A stretch of 35,003 bases of DNA from Balneolales bacterium (GCA_007131625.1 SLQC01000040.1:1-35003); one strand, 5' to 3'; shown: positions 8,724 through 18,045, counted from the first letter of the stretch. A program made the numbers and translations. The notes: generated from the letters alone by a model not told the origin.

Positions 8724-9565
8724 CACAGATTGACTACTGCATTTTTGTTTCCAAAACCATCTTCCACAAAACGGTTGGCCAGAGGGTCGGTAGCCCATTG
8801 TTCACCGTCCTTGATGAACATATATCGATGTTCACCACGAGGCAACGGAATGGTGCCGGTCCAGGCAACGTCACCGTTAATCGATTGCCGGGTCAAAGTT
8901 ATGGGTTCCCAGTCGCTGAAATCACCAGCTACTGCGACCGATTCAGCATCATTATCAATATAGACAAACCGCATCATTACACGGTCTGTGGTCTCTTCGA
9001 CAATTTGTCGTACCGGGATGTCGCCGGGTGTATCCGGTTCGTCGTGCGTGGTGACGATAAACGGGGAGGCCACAATCAGTAGCAGGAGAGTGGCAGCGAT
9101 GCCTGCTGACCATAACGGCCGCCACATGACCGGACGTGGTTGCCAGAACCGGTTCCAGACTGATACTCGGTCATTGTTGCTGCGGCCTATGTTGCTGCCG
9201 ATTGGTTGATTGTCTTCCCTGGCGTTACCTGCCGGAACATATTCATCCTTTATTATATATGGAGCTTCCTTTTGAAAAATGGCGTTCATCACTCCGTCGA
9301 AAAAAGTATCAGGGACGGAGATCTTTTCTCTGATATCCGCTTGTTCCGATGTGGGAGTGACTGCGGTGACAGGATCAGTTGCGGTGTCTTCTGTCTGGCC
9401 GGTCCGGAAATCCGATGCCAGGTCTTGTCGCAACAGCAGATCAAATTTCAACAACGACCGCATCTCCGGGTCGTCGGCGATATGATGCAACACCTGTCGT
9501 TCTTCTTCACTGGTGAGTTCACCGTCAAGATAGCGTCGCAGCCATTCATCATTTACGGTACTCAT
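8723..9565 (-). CDS. Transmembrane anti-sigma factor with periplasmic CBM48-like domain
   Basis: 280 residues. The N-terminus WLRRYLDGELTSEEERQVLHHI (residues 8-29) is the short helical module common to anti-sigma factors that bind ECF sigma in the cytoplasm; the Cys/His of a zinc-binding ASD are absent. An acidic, Thr/Pro-rich linker follows. A single membrane helix spans about 151-171. The periplasmic part (about 196-280) is a CBM48/AMPK glycogen-binding-type domain: GDFSDW at 214-219, W235, GEHRYMFIKDGEQW, ending in DGFGNKNAVVNL. The start overlaps the sigma stop (ATGA). Role inferred: it holds the sigma factor until a signal reaches the periplasmic domain. Ligand unknown; glycan or protein-protein binding are both possible. 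Confidence 0.8.
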   Translation of the reverse strand: MSTVNDEWLRRYLDGELTSEEERQVLHHIADDPEMRSLLKFDLLLRQDLASDFRTGQTEDTATDPVTAVTPTSEQADIREKISVPDTFFDGVMNAIFQKEAPYIIKDEYVPAGNAREDNQPIGSNIGRSNNDRVSVWNRFWQPRPVMWRPLWSAGIAATLLLLIVASPFIVTTHDEPDTPGDIPVRQIVEETTDRVMMRFVYIDNDAESVAVAGDFSDWEPITLTRQSINGDVAWTGTIPLPRGEHRYMFIKDGEQWATDPLANRFVEDGFGNKNAVVNL

Positions 9566-10125
9566 ATTGGTAGCTCCAAATATTGTTTCAATTCTTTTCG
9601 AGCCCGGTGGACCCTGACTTTCAGGGCACCTACAGATACATCAAGTGCTTCGGATATTGCTTCGTACGACATGCCGTCCCGATATTTCATCAACAATGGA
9701 ATGGAGCAGCTTTCGCTAATGCGCTCAAGAGCATTTTGCAGTTGCCCCATCTGCTCACCAGTGGTGATGTTATCGTCTGATGACTGACCATCAGAGTACA
9801 TCTCGTGAGAGTGATCATCTGGAAACTCGGTAAAAACATCGTTATACCTCTGCCGGCGTCGGGTATGATCGATACAATGGTTTTGTGCCAGGCGGTAGAG
9901 CCAGGATGAAAATGCCGAATTTCCCTGATAGGATTGCAGCCGTTCGTATGCTTTTAAAAAAATCTCGTGCGCCATTTCATCTATCTGGTTGCTATTCTTT
10001 TCATACCGCTGAACAACATGGAAAACCAGCGATGCATATCGTTTCATGAGAATACGATACAAATCCTTATCCCCATTAGTGATGCGGGCTATGATATCCC
10101 GGTCAGGCTGGTCGACAAAATCCAT
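9562..10125 (-). CDS. ECF-family RNA polymerase sigma factor
   Basis: 187 residues, normal for the family. Region 2 is clear (DEMAHEIFLKAYERL, then FSSWLYRLAQNHCIDHTRRR) and binds core polymerase and the -10 element. Region 4 near the C-terminus (YEAISEALDVSVGALKVRVHRARKEL) is a helix-turn-helix for the -35 element. An acidic loop joins them. The gene overlaps the anti-sigma gene by 4 nt, the usual arrangement for a sigma factor and its inhibitor. A TGTAAC/CGTC promoter upstream suggests autoregulation. The presumed regulon includes the genes down to 6353 and, through a second promoter, the DUF4382 lipoprotein. Confidence 0.9.
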   Translation of the reverse strand: MDFVDQPDRDIIARITNGDKDLYRILMKRYASLVFHVVQRYEKNSNQIDEMAHEIFLKAYERLQSYQGNSAFSSWLYRLAQNHCIDHTRRRQRYNDVFTEFPDDHSHEMYSDGQSSDDNITTGEQMGQLQNALERISESCSIPLLMKYRDGMSYEAISEALDVSVGALKVRVHRARKELKQYLELPI

Positions 10126-10216
10126 GGTATAAGATACTGTTGGCGTGAGTTCGTTATCGAAGCCAAACGAATGACAATGGTAAATTACCCACGAACGATC
10201 ATATCTGTTACAATAT

Positions 10217-10243
10217 GACGCTCGTAGTTCCGATTAAGTTACA
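10217..10243 (-). promoter_or_regulatory. ECF-sigma-type promoter of the sigma/anti-sigma operon
   Basis: On the minus strand TGTAAC (10243-10238) and CGTC (10220-10217) are separated by 17 bp. The sequence matches the site at 6193-6218 in both hexamers, in GAG before the -10 and in ATAT after it. The sigma start (10125) is about 90 bp downstream. The rest of the 10126-10366 gap shows no gene. Confidence 0.65.
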
Positions 10244-10306
10244 TTATTGAAAGACCCTTAATGGGTAGTGAAACTATAAAATCCCTTATATTAGAACCAT
10301 TCAGAT

Positions 10307-10366
10307 GGCTCTATTAATAGTGTAATCTCTGTAATTGGCTCTATTAATTGTGTAACCCCTGTAATT
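10307..10366 (+). repeat. 30-bp tandem direct repeat abutting a start codon
   Basis: GGCTCTATTAATAGTGTAAT and the following 10 bases (10307-10336) repeat at 10337-10366 with three substitutions. The second copy ends exactly before the ATG at 10367. No Shine-Dalgarno sequence lies between, so the repeat itself forms the translation start region of the peptidase gene. Confidence 0.85.
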
Positions 10367-12388
10367 ATGCTTTTTTTGCACAAATTTCAGTTTTTTATTT
10401 TACTTACCGCTTTTTTTACTTCTTGCATACCGACTGGTGAGATTCCGGAACCCGGTAGCGGACAGCTGGTTTCCGGTCAGGAAATGGGTATCCCCGAACG
10501 GCCACTTCCGCAGCAGGTCGTTCCACCAAACGAATACCGGAAAGCGGTAGATACGGAAACACGTACCCATGACGGCCGGCCCGGCCCTGCCTACTGGCAG
10601 CAATTTACCGAATACAATATCGACGTTACACTGCATGCCTCTGATCGCAGAATTTCAGCCGTTGCCCGGATCGCTTATCACAACCAGTCCCCTAACACAC
10701 TCCGCCAGTTGCATCTGGAATTGGTGCAGAATCTGCATGCCGAAGGTGCGATCCGTAATCGCCCTGCCGAGGTCACTGGTGGTATACGCCTGAACCGTGT
10801 CACAGCTGAGGGGATCGATTTGAGCAATGAACCGGGTGAACAGTACCGCTATGGCGTCCAGGGAACCCGCATGATTATTCACACCCCGGCACCTGTTGCC
10901 CCGGGAGAAACATCGGAACTTGAAATTGCGTACGAATTCAGGATTCCGCAACAGGGTGCAGGTGGACGGATGGGATATCACGACGACAATCTGTTTTATC
11001 TCGGTTATTGGTACCCGCATATGGTGGTCTATGACGATGTGTTGGGTTGGCACCCCGATCCGTATCGTGGACAAGCCGAGTTTTATCACGGTTTTGCCGA
11101 TTACCATCTGACTGTCCATGCACCGGAACAATGGCTTGTAATGGCGACCGGCGAATTACAGAATGCCGGCGATGTACTTGCACCGGATGTGATGCAACGC
11201 TGGGAGGAGGCAAAACAAAGCGACGAGCCGATACGGATCTATACTGCCGAGTCAGGAGAAATGGCTACAAGGTCTGTTGCGGAGGAAACGGCTGCAGGAT
11301 CTAGCGCAGAGGATGGAAAACTTACCTGGCAATTTTCCGCACAAAATGTTCGCGATGTCGCCTTCAGTGCAACGCGCGAGTCGAACTGGGACGCTGCCCG
11401 AACATCAGTTGGCGATCGCACGGGTGACGGCATTGATGATCACACTGTTATAAACGCTTTCTGGCGTGACCGCGCCCCGCTCTGGTCGGAAGTTGTCTCC
11501 TACCAGCAGCATGCCATTACGTTTTTGTCGGACCTTACCGGATTTGCCTACCCATGGCCTCATATGACAGCTGTCGAAGGAGGCGGTATCATAGGAGGCG
11601 GCATGGAGTATCCGATGATGACTATCATGGGCGATTATAACCAGCGCGGTCAAGAGGCCCTCTATTCGGTCACCGCACATGAACTGGCGCACATGTGGAT
11701 TCCGATGATCGTGAGCACCGACGAACGCCGGTACAGTTGGCTTGACGAAGGCAGTACCGTCTTCAGTACCGCTGAAGCGGTAATGGACTTCTATCCCGAG
11801 CGAAGACCCCATCAGGAAACACAAAGAGCCTACATCCGTGCCGCCCGACAAGGTAATGAAGGCCCGATGATGCAGCGGTCCGACTTTCACTACTCAACGA
11901 CACATTTTATCATCGCTTCCTACCGCAAACCGTCAGCGATTCTTGCCGCCTTGCGAAAAGTTCTGGGGGAGGATATTTTTTGGGAAGCCTATCGAGCTTT
12001 TATCGAAGAATGGGCGTTTAAACAAGCGTATCCATGGGACTTTTTCCGTACCTTTGAACGAATCAGCGGTCGCGATCTCTTCTGGTTCTGGTACAGCTGG
12101 TATTACGAAACATGGGTAATGAATCAGGTAGTGGATGAAGTGGAAGAGACAGAAAAAGGAACCCGTATTGTCATAAGAGACGACGGAAAGGTACCGATGC
12201 CGGTTTACATAACTGTGACCTATGATGGCGACAACCGGACGGAATACAAGATCCCGGTAGATCGTTGGCTTGGTGGAAAGCGAACAGCCGAAATAATCAT
12301 TCCGGAACGAAATGTGCGCCGGGTGGTGATCGATGTGAACATGGAGCTCCCGGACGTCAACCGGCAAAACGCTGTATGGGAGCGCTGA
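10367..12388 (+). CDS. M1-family zinc metallopeptidase lipoprotein
   Basis: 673 residues. The zinc site is complete: HELAH at 438-442 and, 18 residues on, E461 in WLDEGST, giving the HEXXH-X18-E pattern of clan MA gluzincins of family M1. The substrate-binding GxMEN motif appears as GGGMEYP upstream. The N-terminus has a hydrophobic signal with a possible lipobox FTSC (Cys20), which suggests lipid anchoring in the envelope. The N-terminal ~300 residues look like the beta-sandwich domain of M1 enzymes, and the C-terminus after the catalytic domain is short. Likely removes N-terminal residues from peptides outside the cytoplasm. Divergent from the sigma operon. Confidence 0.9.
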   Translation: MLFLHKFQFFILLTAFFTSCIPTGEIPEPGSGQLVSGQEMGIPERPLPQQVVPPNEYRKAVDTETRTHDGRPGPAYWQQFTEYNIDVTLHASDRRISAVARIAYHNQSPNTLRQLHLELVQNLHAEGAIRNRPAEVTGGIRLNRVTAEGIDLSNEPGEQYRYGVQGTRMIIHTPAPVAPGETSELEIAYEFRIPQQGAGGRMGYHDDNLFYLGYWYPHMVVYDDVLGWHPDPYRGQAEFYHGFADYHLTVHAPEQWLVMATGELQNAGDVLAPDVMQRWEEAKQSDEPIRIYTAESGEMATRSVAEETAAGSSAEDGKLTWQFSAQNVRDVAFSATRESNWDAARTSVGDRTGDGIDDHTVINAFWRDRAPLWSEVVSYQQHAITFLSDLTGFAYPWPHMTAVEGGGIIGGGMEYPMMTIMGDYNQRGQEALYSVTAHELAHMWIPMIVSTDERRYSWLDEGSTVFSTAEAVMDFYPERRPHQETQRAYIRAARQGNEGPMMQRSDFHYSTTHFIIASYRKPSAILAALRKVLGEDIFWEAYRAFIEEWAFKQAYPWDFFRTFERISGRDLFWFWYSWYYETWVMNQVVDEVEETEKGTRIVIRDDGKVPMPVYITVTYDGDNRTEYKIPVDRWLGGKRTAEIIIPERNVRRVVIDVNMELPDVNRQNAVWER

Positions 12389-12665
12389 TTATGCACAAAT
12401 TCCCGGTTGGGATAAAACAGTTGTCCTCATTATCTTACTATTACAAATTTTTAATAATCATGAGCGAGCACATTCCGGAAACAAATGTAACTCAAAGTAT
12501 ACCATAGTAGTGGCTGATATTTGACAATAGATGATATAGCAGCCCGTTCGGCAGCAGGTTGAAAGCACGATGGAAAAAGACAAATGGAAGCAGACGGAAT
12601 GCCGAACAGACAGTAAATCAATCGGAGATGTGAACCCGTGAAGCAGCGGTAATCGGAGTAATTAA

Positions 12666-13922
12666 GTGAATAATAAAACAGAACTACCCTGGTACGGAAA
12701 ACTGATCCTGGTTCTGGGAGGAATTACACTCCTGATCTACGTGCTTATTCAGGCCAGCTCCATACTGGTACCGTTTCTCTTTGCTGTCTTTTTCGCCATT
12801 CTGCTCGCTCCGCTCTCTTCCCTGATCGAAAGATACCGCATCAACCGATTGTTTTCCTCCCTTTTTAGTGTGCTGATCGGCATCACCTTTCTCTCCGGTA
12901 TTATTTTCTTCTTTTATAATCAGCTGATTAGCTTCGCCCAGGATTTGAGTATGATCGAAGAACGGATCAATGAACTGTTTACTCAATTCTCTGAATTCTT
13001 CAACACTTATCTGGCAGTGGAACCGGATGCACAAATGGACTCGGTCTCGGATTCCATCGTCTCGTTTCTGCGTGACAACATGGAACCGTTAACTCGTGGC
13101 GTGATGACAGCCGCCACAACACTCACCATGTTCTTTCTGATACCGATGTATGTCTTTCTGCTGTTGATGTATCGGGATTTCCTGAAAAATTTCTTCCTGA
13201 TGGCATTCGCGCGCCGCGAAAAAAACAGCCGGGTAGAAATTATGATTAACAAGGTCCGAAGCGTTGTTCAGAACTACATCACCGGAATGTCCATCGTTAT
13301 CTGCATTCTGGCGGTCCTGAACAGCACCGCGCTATATATCATCGGAATTGATCACGCTCTGTTTTTTGGAGTCTTTGCCGCATTACTAAATGTCATACCG
13401 TTCCTAGGCCCGATTATCGGTTCCATCTTGCCGATCATCTACTCCCTGCTGGTCATGGACTCGCTCTGGTATCCGTTCGCAGTACTCGCCACATTTTACG
13501 TCATCCAGCTTTTTGAAAGCAATCTGTTTACTCCAATGATCGTCGGACAGCGAGTCAGTCTCAATCCGCTTGTTACTCTGCTTGCCATATTTATCGGGGG
13601 ACAAATATGGGGTCTGGCAGGCATGATCCTGTTCATCCCTGGACTTGCGATGCTTAAGGAAGTTTTTGACGAAGTGGACTCTTTGCGCCCATACGGTTAT
13701 TTGCTCGGCAAGGTCAAGACCAGGGAACAGACGGAGAAAGAGTATTTTTCGGGTAAGATGGCACGTTTCAAGGGATCGAGGAAGGGTGGTCAACAAAAAG
13801 AAACGACGAAGTCACGCAGCCGATCGGATGGCAAAACGAGTAATAAGTCAACCGTAGACAACAACAGAAATACACCGAAACTCCGGAAAAAAGTCCGTGA
13901 AGGGGGTGATCAGGAGGAATAG
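12666..13922 (+). CDS. AI-2E family (PerM-like) membrane permease
   Basis: 418 residues with about eight membrane segments. Hallmarks include LVPFLFAVFFAILLAPL near the N-terminus, the central long extramembrane part after helix 3, and the conserved C-terminal block GIDHALFFGVFAALLNVIPFLGPIIG followed by NPLVTLLAIFIGGQIWGLAG. The family has been linked to autoinducer-2 export and Na+/H+ exchange; the true substrate is uncertain. The last ~60 residues are a charged Lys/Arg/Ser tail. It overlaps the convergent amidase gene by 13 bp. The 277 bp upstream contain only a spaced 8-bp inverted repeat and no gene. Confidence 0.88.
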   Translation: MNNKTELPWYGKLILVLGGITLLIYVLIQASSILVPFLFAVFFAILLAPLSSLIERYRINRLFSSLFSVLIGITFLSGIIFFFYNQLISFAQDLSMIEERINELFTQFSEFFNTYLAVEPDAQMDSVSDSIVSFLRDNMEPLTRGVMTAATTLTMFFLIPMYVFLLLMYRDFLKNFFLMAFARREKNSRVEIMINKVRSVVQNYITGMSIVICILAVLNSTALYIIGIDHALFFGVFAALLNVIPFLGPIIGSILPIIYSLLVMDSLWYPFAVLATFYVIQLFESNLFTPMIVGQRVSLNPLVTLLAIFIGGQIWGLAGMILFIPGLAMLKEVFDEVDSLRPYGYLLGKVKTREQTEKEYFSGKMARFKGSRKGGQQKETTKSRSRSDGKTSNKSTVDNNRNTPKLRKKVREGGDQEE

Positions 13923-15769
13923 TCGATAACCCGACCGTACCGCAGGAAGTACTCACGCAGTCCCTTAACAATTATTTCTCCCACGTTATCCTGAAATTCC
14001 GGATCCAACAGTTTCATCTCTTCTTCCGGATGTGAAATAAAGCCGGTCTCGACCAGCACATTCGGCAGTTCCGTCAGGGCGTTCAGTGTGAAATTGAAAC
14101 CACCGAACAGACCGAAGTCTCGCAACGGCAATTCCAGCATATGGTTATGAATAATATTGGCGAGTGGCCGGAATGCTTCGTGGCGATAATAGGTGCTCGT
14201 GCCGTGGATAGCAAGCGGATTGACATCTGTTCCGATGGAATTCGCATGGATACTGACCAGCACATGGGCATCGGATGCGATGATCATCTCGCTCCGTTCC
14301 ACCAAAGAAACATAGATATCCCGGTCACGCGTCATTAAAACTCGCACACCTTCCTCTTCCAGTCTGTCACGTACTTTCCGGGCAATGTCGAATACAACAT
14401 CTTTCTCCTTTACGCCGGTGGACCCGAGCGCGCCCAGATTGTTGCCGCCGTGTCCCACGTCGATGGCTATGCTGATATCCTCGAGCGGCCGGTTTCGGGA
14501 AACGATCGTGGGTGGGCGCTGAACCTGTACCTGCAGGCTGCTGCCGACACCATACCTCACCTGATAGCCCCAGTGAATATCGTGCTCAAGATGAATCTGA
14601 AGCTGAAAATGGTTGGGGCCGACCTGATTCCAGTCAACACTTTTTATTCCCTTTGCGTTTTTCTGATGGGCGATCCAGTTTGTGTTGGAGTCGGCACCAT
14701 AGATATCAACTTCGATGGTGTTCGGACGGGTGCTCATTGCGGTAACATACGGTAGGCGCTGTGCCAGGGTTAGCGTTACCATGTCGTAATCGTCGTTTCC
14801 ATTGACGGTGATCGATCCGGTTGCAGAGCGCGGCAACGGCGTCTGTTCAGGCAGGAGTTTAACGAAGCGGGCCGGAAGATATCCCTCCAGATTATCCGAC
14901 AGCCGAACACGATATTGCACTCCTACCCGACCAATCACTTCAACCCGCACTCCTGATTCTAAAAAACCGAGGCGTGGTCCGCCAAGCCGGTCAGTGCCGA
15001 TCCCGGCATTCAAATGAGCTCGGCGGCCGTTTACTTCTGCTACTCGCGGGAAAGCATCCGGTGTAATGGAAACCGGAGTGCTGTTCGTCACCGTAATATT
15101 GCCCCGCCGATCGTCCCGCAAAGTATAGGTAATTCGGGCTTCATGTGCAAAATCATCCTCCCGGGTCGTATACCGTCCAACATAAATCCCGCCGATGCCA
15201 CCGGTTTTAGTAAGTGGTTGTTCCTGCATGGGGATATCCTTCGTAACGCCGTCAATTCTGAAATAGGCCCGCTGTCCGGCACTGCCCCGGAACTGAATCT
15301 CGATCACCTCGTCTTTACCCAATTCCAGGAGTTGTTCGGGTTTCATCATATCCTGCTCGATGACAAGCGGTATCGCCGGTGTGGTTTTAACCTCCTCAGG
15401 ACGAATGAAATAAAGATTTTTAGTCCTTGATTCACCATCAGCGGAAATCACCCGGATGCGTGATGTACTCTGACCGACAGGAACATCCACCAGTCCGGCA
15501 AAACCACCGCTGGGGAAAACCCGGACCTCCTCGTCGTTAATATAGGCGCGGGCGTCGGATTCGGTATTTCCGGCAATGCGATGACGTCCCTGTGCTGTAC
15601 TGGTTGTGTCGCTGCCAGGAATAACGATGTTTAGCCGGACAGTTTCTGTTTTCTTGTCCAAGTCATTGGCTGGCTGTTCACCCGGTGGTAGCGTATGGGC
15701 TAATGAAAAGAATAAAACGGCAAACAAAACTACAGCCAGTAGATAGTAATAGGTGCGGGGTGAGTGCAT
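13910..15769 (-). CDS. N-acetylmuramoyl-L-alanine amidase (Amidase_3) with SH3 and AMIN-like domains
   Basis: 619 residues from the start at 15769, which gives a clean signal/anchor (YYYLLAVVLFAVLFFSLAH). An upstream ATG at 15811 would add 14 residues. Order of parts: export signal, beta-rich N-terminal region, SH3-like region (GVRVEVIGRVGVQYRVRLSD with LEGYLPARFV), AMIN-like beta region, then the zinc amidase. Expected metal ligands are the His in AIDVGHGG, the Glu in GVKEKDVVFDIA and the His in VSIHAN; the catalytic Glu is in VLVETGF. It cleaves the lactyl-amide bond between MurNAc and the stem peptide in the periplasm, mainly in cell separation. Its end overlaps the AI-2E gene. Confidence 0.9.
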   Translation of the reverse strand: MHSPRTYYYLLAVVLFAVLFFSLAHTLPPGEQPANDLDKKTETVRLNIVIPGSDTTSTAQGRHRIAGNTESDARAYINDEEVRVFPSGGFAGLVDVPVGQSTSRIRVISADGESRTKNLYFIRPEEVKTTPAIPLVIEQDMMKPEQLLELGKDEVIEIQFRGSAGQRAYFRIDGVTKDIPMQEQPLTKTGGIGGIYVGRYTTREDDFAHEARITYTLRDDRRGNITVTNSTPVSITPDAFPRVAEVNGRRAHLNAGIGTDRLGGPRLGFLESGVRVEVIGRVGVQYRVRLSDNLEGYLPARFVKLLPEQTPLPRSATGSITVNGNDDYDMVTLTLAQRLPYVTAMSTRPNTIEVDIYGADSNTNWIAHQKNAKGIKSVDWNQVGPNHFQLQIHLEHDIHWGYQVRYGVGSSLQVQVQRPPTIVSRNRPLEDISIAIDVGHGGNNLGALGSTGVKEKDVVFDIARKVRDRLEEEGVRVLMTRDRDIYVSLVERSEMIIASDAHVLVSIHANSIGTDVNPLAIHGTSTYYRHEAFRPLANIIHNHMLELPLRDFGLFGGFNFTLNALTELPNVLVETGFISHPEEEMKLLDPEFQDNVGEIIVKGLREYFLRYGRVIDYSS

Positions 15770-15867
15770 CTTGATAATTGAAAAACATTCACGAATGTAA
15801 CACCTAATCAAAATAGAATAATTTTCGAAAATCGGAAGGATTTCGAAAAAAACTCAGATGATTTTTT

Positions 15868-17709
15868 CTACTTCACTGGTTGACTGCTTTTCTCCTTTTT
15901 TGCTTTTTTTTTCTCTAGCGTTTTTTCCCGCCGCATTTCCTTGGCTTTCTTTTTGTCAACTGACTCCATCAGCTTGACATGATCAACCTGCTTGTTGATC
16001 ACCATTTGCTGGGCAATTGAAAGCACATTGTAGATCAGATAGTAGAGACTGAGTCCGGACGACAACCGGTTGAATATGACCAGCAGCATCACCGGCAGCA
16101 CATATTGCATCATTTTAAGTGCCGGGTTAGGTGCGGTGTTGCCCTGACCCGAAACTTTCATTTGTACCACCATGGTAGCGGTCATCAGCAGAACAAAACC
16201 TGCGATATGGGCTCCCATAAACGGAATGGTAAACGGCAACTCCAGGATGATATCCGGTGCTGCAAGATCCGATGCCCACAAGAACGGCTCCTGGCGTACT
16301 TCAATCGCGTTCTGGAAAAATCTCCAGAATGTAATGAGGACCGGAATCTGGAGAAGGTTGGGCAGACAGCTGCCAAGAGGATTCACTTTGGCGGTTTTGA
16401 ACAACTTCATCGTAGCCTGCTGCTGCTTCTGAGGATCATCTTTGTACTTCTCCTTGATAGCCTCCATCTCCGGCTGCAGTTCGCGCATAGCCGCCATGCT
16501 CTCAAAACTCTTTTTGGTCAGAGGGTAGAGTACAATTTTGACCAGAATGGCAAACAAAATGATTGTGACACCCATGTTGCCGGTCAGCCCGCCGAAAAAA
16601 CTGAAAAAGGGAAGGATGACATACTTGACAAAGGGGTCTGAAAACCAGCGCATAAATCCGAATCCGGTATCGACCATATCGTAGGCGGCCACGTCAAAAT
16701 CCCGCAGCTGGTAATAGTCGAGCGGCCCCAGAAAGAACTGGTAATTGTAAGATAATGATTCACCCAGCCGGGTGCGGAGTGCGGTCGTATAGTGGTGCAC
16801 CGTTTCACCGTTGTCTGCGTCGATCGCATGCTCAGCACTGAGAATGGCGCCGTCGGTCTGCTCGCCGGATTTCATAATCTGAGTGAAAAACTTCGATTTA
16901 CTTGCCACCCAGGTGACATTTCCGGTGATAATACTTTCTGAATATCCGGTATCTGATGGCTGAAATTGCTCCAGAACGCCGCCTGCAAAGCTGTAAGCGG
17001 CGGTGTATTGCGCCTCCGATGCGATATCCCGTTCGGTCGGCGGAATGGCCGGCTTCCAGATCAATTCGAAACTGCGTCCGCTGATATATTGCTCGATACC
17101 TTGAAAATCGATGTTCAGATGAATCTGATAGCTGTTGGCGTCGATGGTGTAGGAGTAGATCATCTTGCTGCCGTCTTCCAACTCCAACTCGTACTGAAGC
17201 GTTACAGTTTCACCATGTGAAAGAGAAACGACCGGATCGTGCGAAACCGGATGAAACAGCAGATTGTCGGTTTCGATGTTGTAATTCTCTGTCGACAAAA
17301 ACTCCATAGAGTAAGCCGACCGGGTGGTGTCGGACATCAGCTGAACCTGTCCGGCATCCCATTTCAAATGTTCCTTAAGGTGAAAACTTGCAGGTCCTGC
17401 CCCGAGATTGGTAAACCGGGCACGGTAATAGGGAGTTTCAATCCAGGTAGAGATGGTATCAGTCACCGATTGGTATCCGAATAAGCCGAGCGTCTGGCGG
17501 TCATCGGCCGGTCGATCCAGGAGAACATCTTCTTCCTCTTCAAAACGCTGTTCCAGCCGCCCTTCGGTCTCGTATTCGGGAATAGTGTCGCGGGCAAGAC
17601 GCTCCTGGCGCTGGCGTTCGATCTCCTCCTGCGTGGGCATGGTGGTGTACATCCAGGCAAGCATCAGCCCGAAAATAAGTACAAATCCGATTACGGTATT
17701 ACGATCCAA
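15868..17709 (-). CDS. yidC: Membrane protein insertase YidC
   Basis: 613 residues. TM1 is at about residues 5-24. A large periplasmic beta domain (about 85-345) follows, as in Gram-negative YidC. The conserved insertase domain runs about 358-573 with five helices: PFVKYVILPFFSFFGG, VTIILFAILVKIVLYPLTKK, NPLGSCLPNLLQIPVLITFW and the two last helices. The groove Arg of E. coli (R366) corresponds to K391 here, so the positive charge is kept. The C-terminal tail is strongly Lys-rich and probably binds ribosomes. It lies 12 bp after yidD in the rpmH-rnpA-yidD-yidC operon. It works with SecYEG or alone. Confidence 0.95.
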   Translation of the reverse strand: MDRNTVIGFVLIFGLMLAWMYTTMPTQEEIERQRQERLARDTIPEYETEGRLEQRFEEEEDVLLDRPADDRQTLGLFGYQSVTDTISTWIETPYYRARFTNLGAGPASFHLKEHLKWDAGQVQLMSDTTRSAYSMEFLSTENYNIETDNLLFHPVSHDPVVSLSHGETVTLQYELELEDGSKMIYSYTIDANSYQIHLNIDFQGIEQYISGRSFELIWKPAIPPTERDIASEAQYTAAYSFAGGVLEQFQPSDTGYSESIITGNVTWVASKSKFFTQIMKSGEQTDGAILSAEHAIDADNGETVHHYTTALRTRLGESLSYNYQFFLGPLDYYQLRDFDVAAYDMVDTGFGFMRWFSDPFVKYVILPFFSFFGGLTGNMGVTIILFAILVKIVLYPLTKKSFESMAAMRELQPEMEAIKEKYKDDPQKQQQATMKLFKTAKVNPLGSCLPNLLQIPVLITFWRFFQNAIEVRQEPFLWASDLAAPDIILELPFTIPFMGAHIAGFVLLMTATMVVQMKVSGQGNTAPNPALKMMQYVLPVMLLVIFNRLSSGLSLYYLIYNVLSIAQQMVINKQVDHVKLMESVDKKKAKEMRREKTLEKKKAKKEKSSQPVK

Positions 17710-17721
17710 AATGATTGCTGT

Positions 17722-18045
17722 TTAAAAGTCGGTTGATAGTGAAGAGGTAATGATATTGTCTCGATTGGAGGTATTGCTGTTGTTGTGGGTGGAAGACTCC
17801 GGTGATTCAACAATACAGTTGCAGTGTACTTTTTTTCCGGGAACCGGATCCTCGCCTCCCTCGCTCCAGGGGTTACACCGGAACACCCTCCAGACAGCAA
17901 GGACGAATCCCTTCAGGACGCCATGAGTCTTAAGTGCTTCGATAGCATAGTGGCTGCAGGTGGGGTAATAGCGGCAGCTAGTGGGGAAATAAGGTGAAAT
18001 AAAAAACTGGTACATTCGTACGAGTCCGATCAGCAAGTATCTCAT
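17722..18045 (-). CDS. yidD: YidD, membrane protein insertion efficiency factor
   Basis: 107 residues. The family signature is present: MYQFFISPYFPTSCRYYPTC, SHYAIEALKTHG, then AVWRVFRCNPW at 50-60. The frame is open further upstream but the start at 18045 overlaps the rnpA stop by 4 nt (ATGA) and gives the normal N-terminus (amphipathic helix). YidD is a small peripheral inner-membrane protein that aids YidC-dependent insertion. The C-terminal ~25 residues are a Ser/Asn/Thr-rich tail longer than usual. Confidence 0.93.
   Translation of the reverse strand: MRYLLIGLVRMYQFFISPYFPTSCRYYPTCSHYAIEALKTHGVLKGFVLAVWRVFRCNPWSEGGEDPVPGKKVHCNCIVESPESSTHNNSNTSNRDNIITSSLSTDF

Noticed and set aside
12546-12607. 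8-bp inverted repeat GTTCGGCA/TGCCGAAC before the AI-2E gene
   Set aside because: 46-bp loop, no extension of the arms and no T-run; could be chance.
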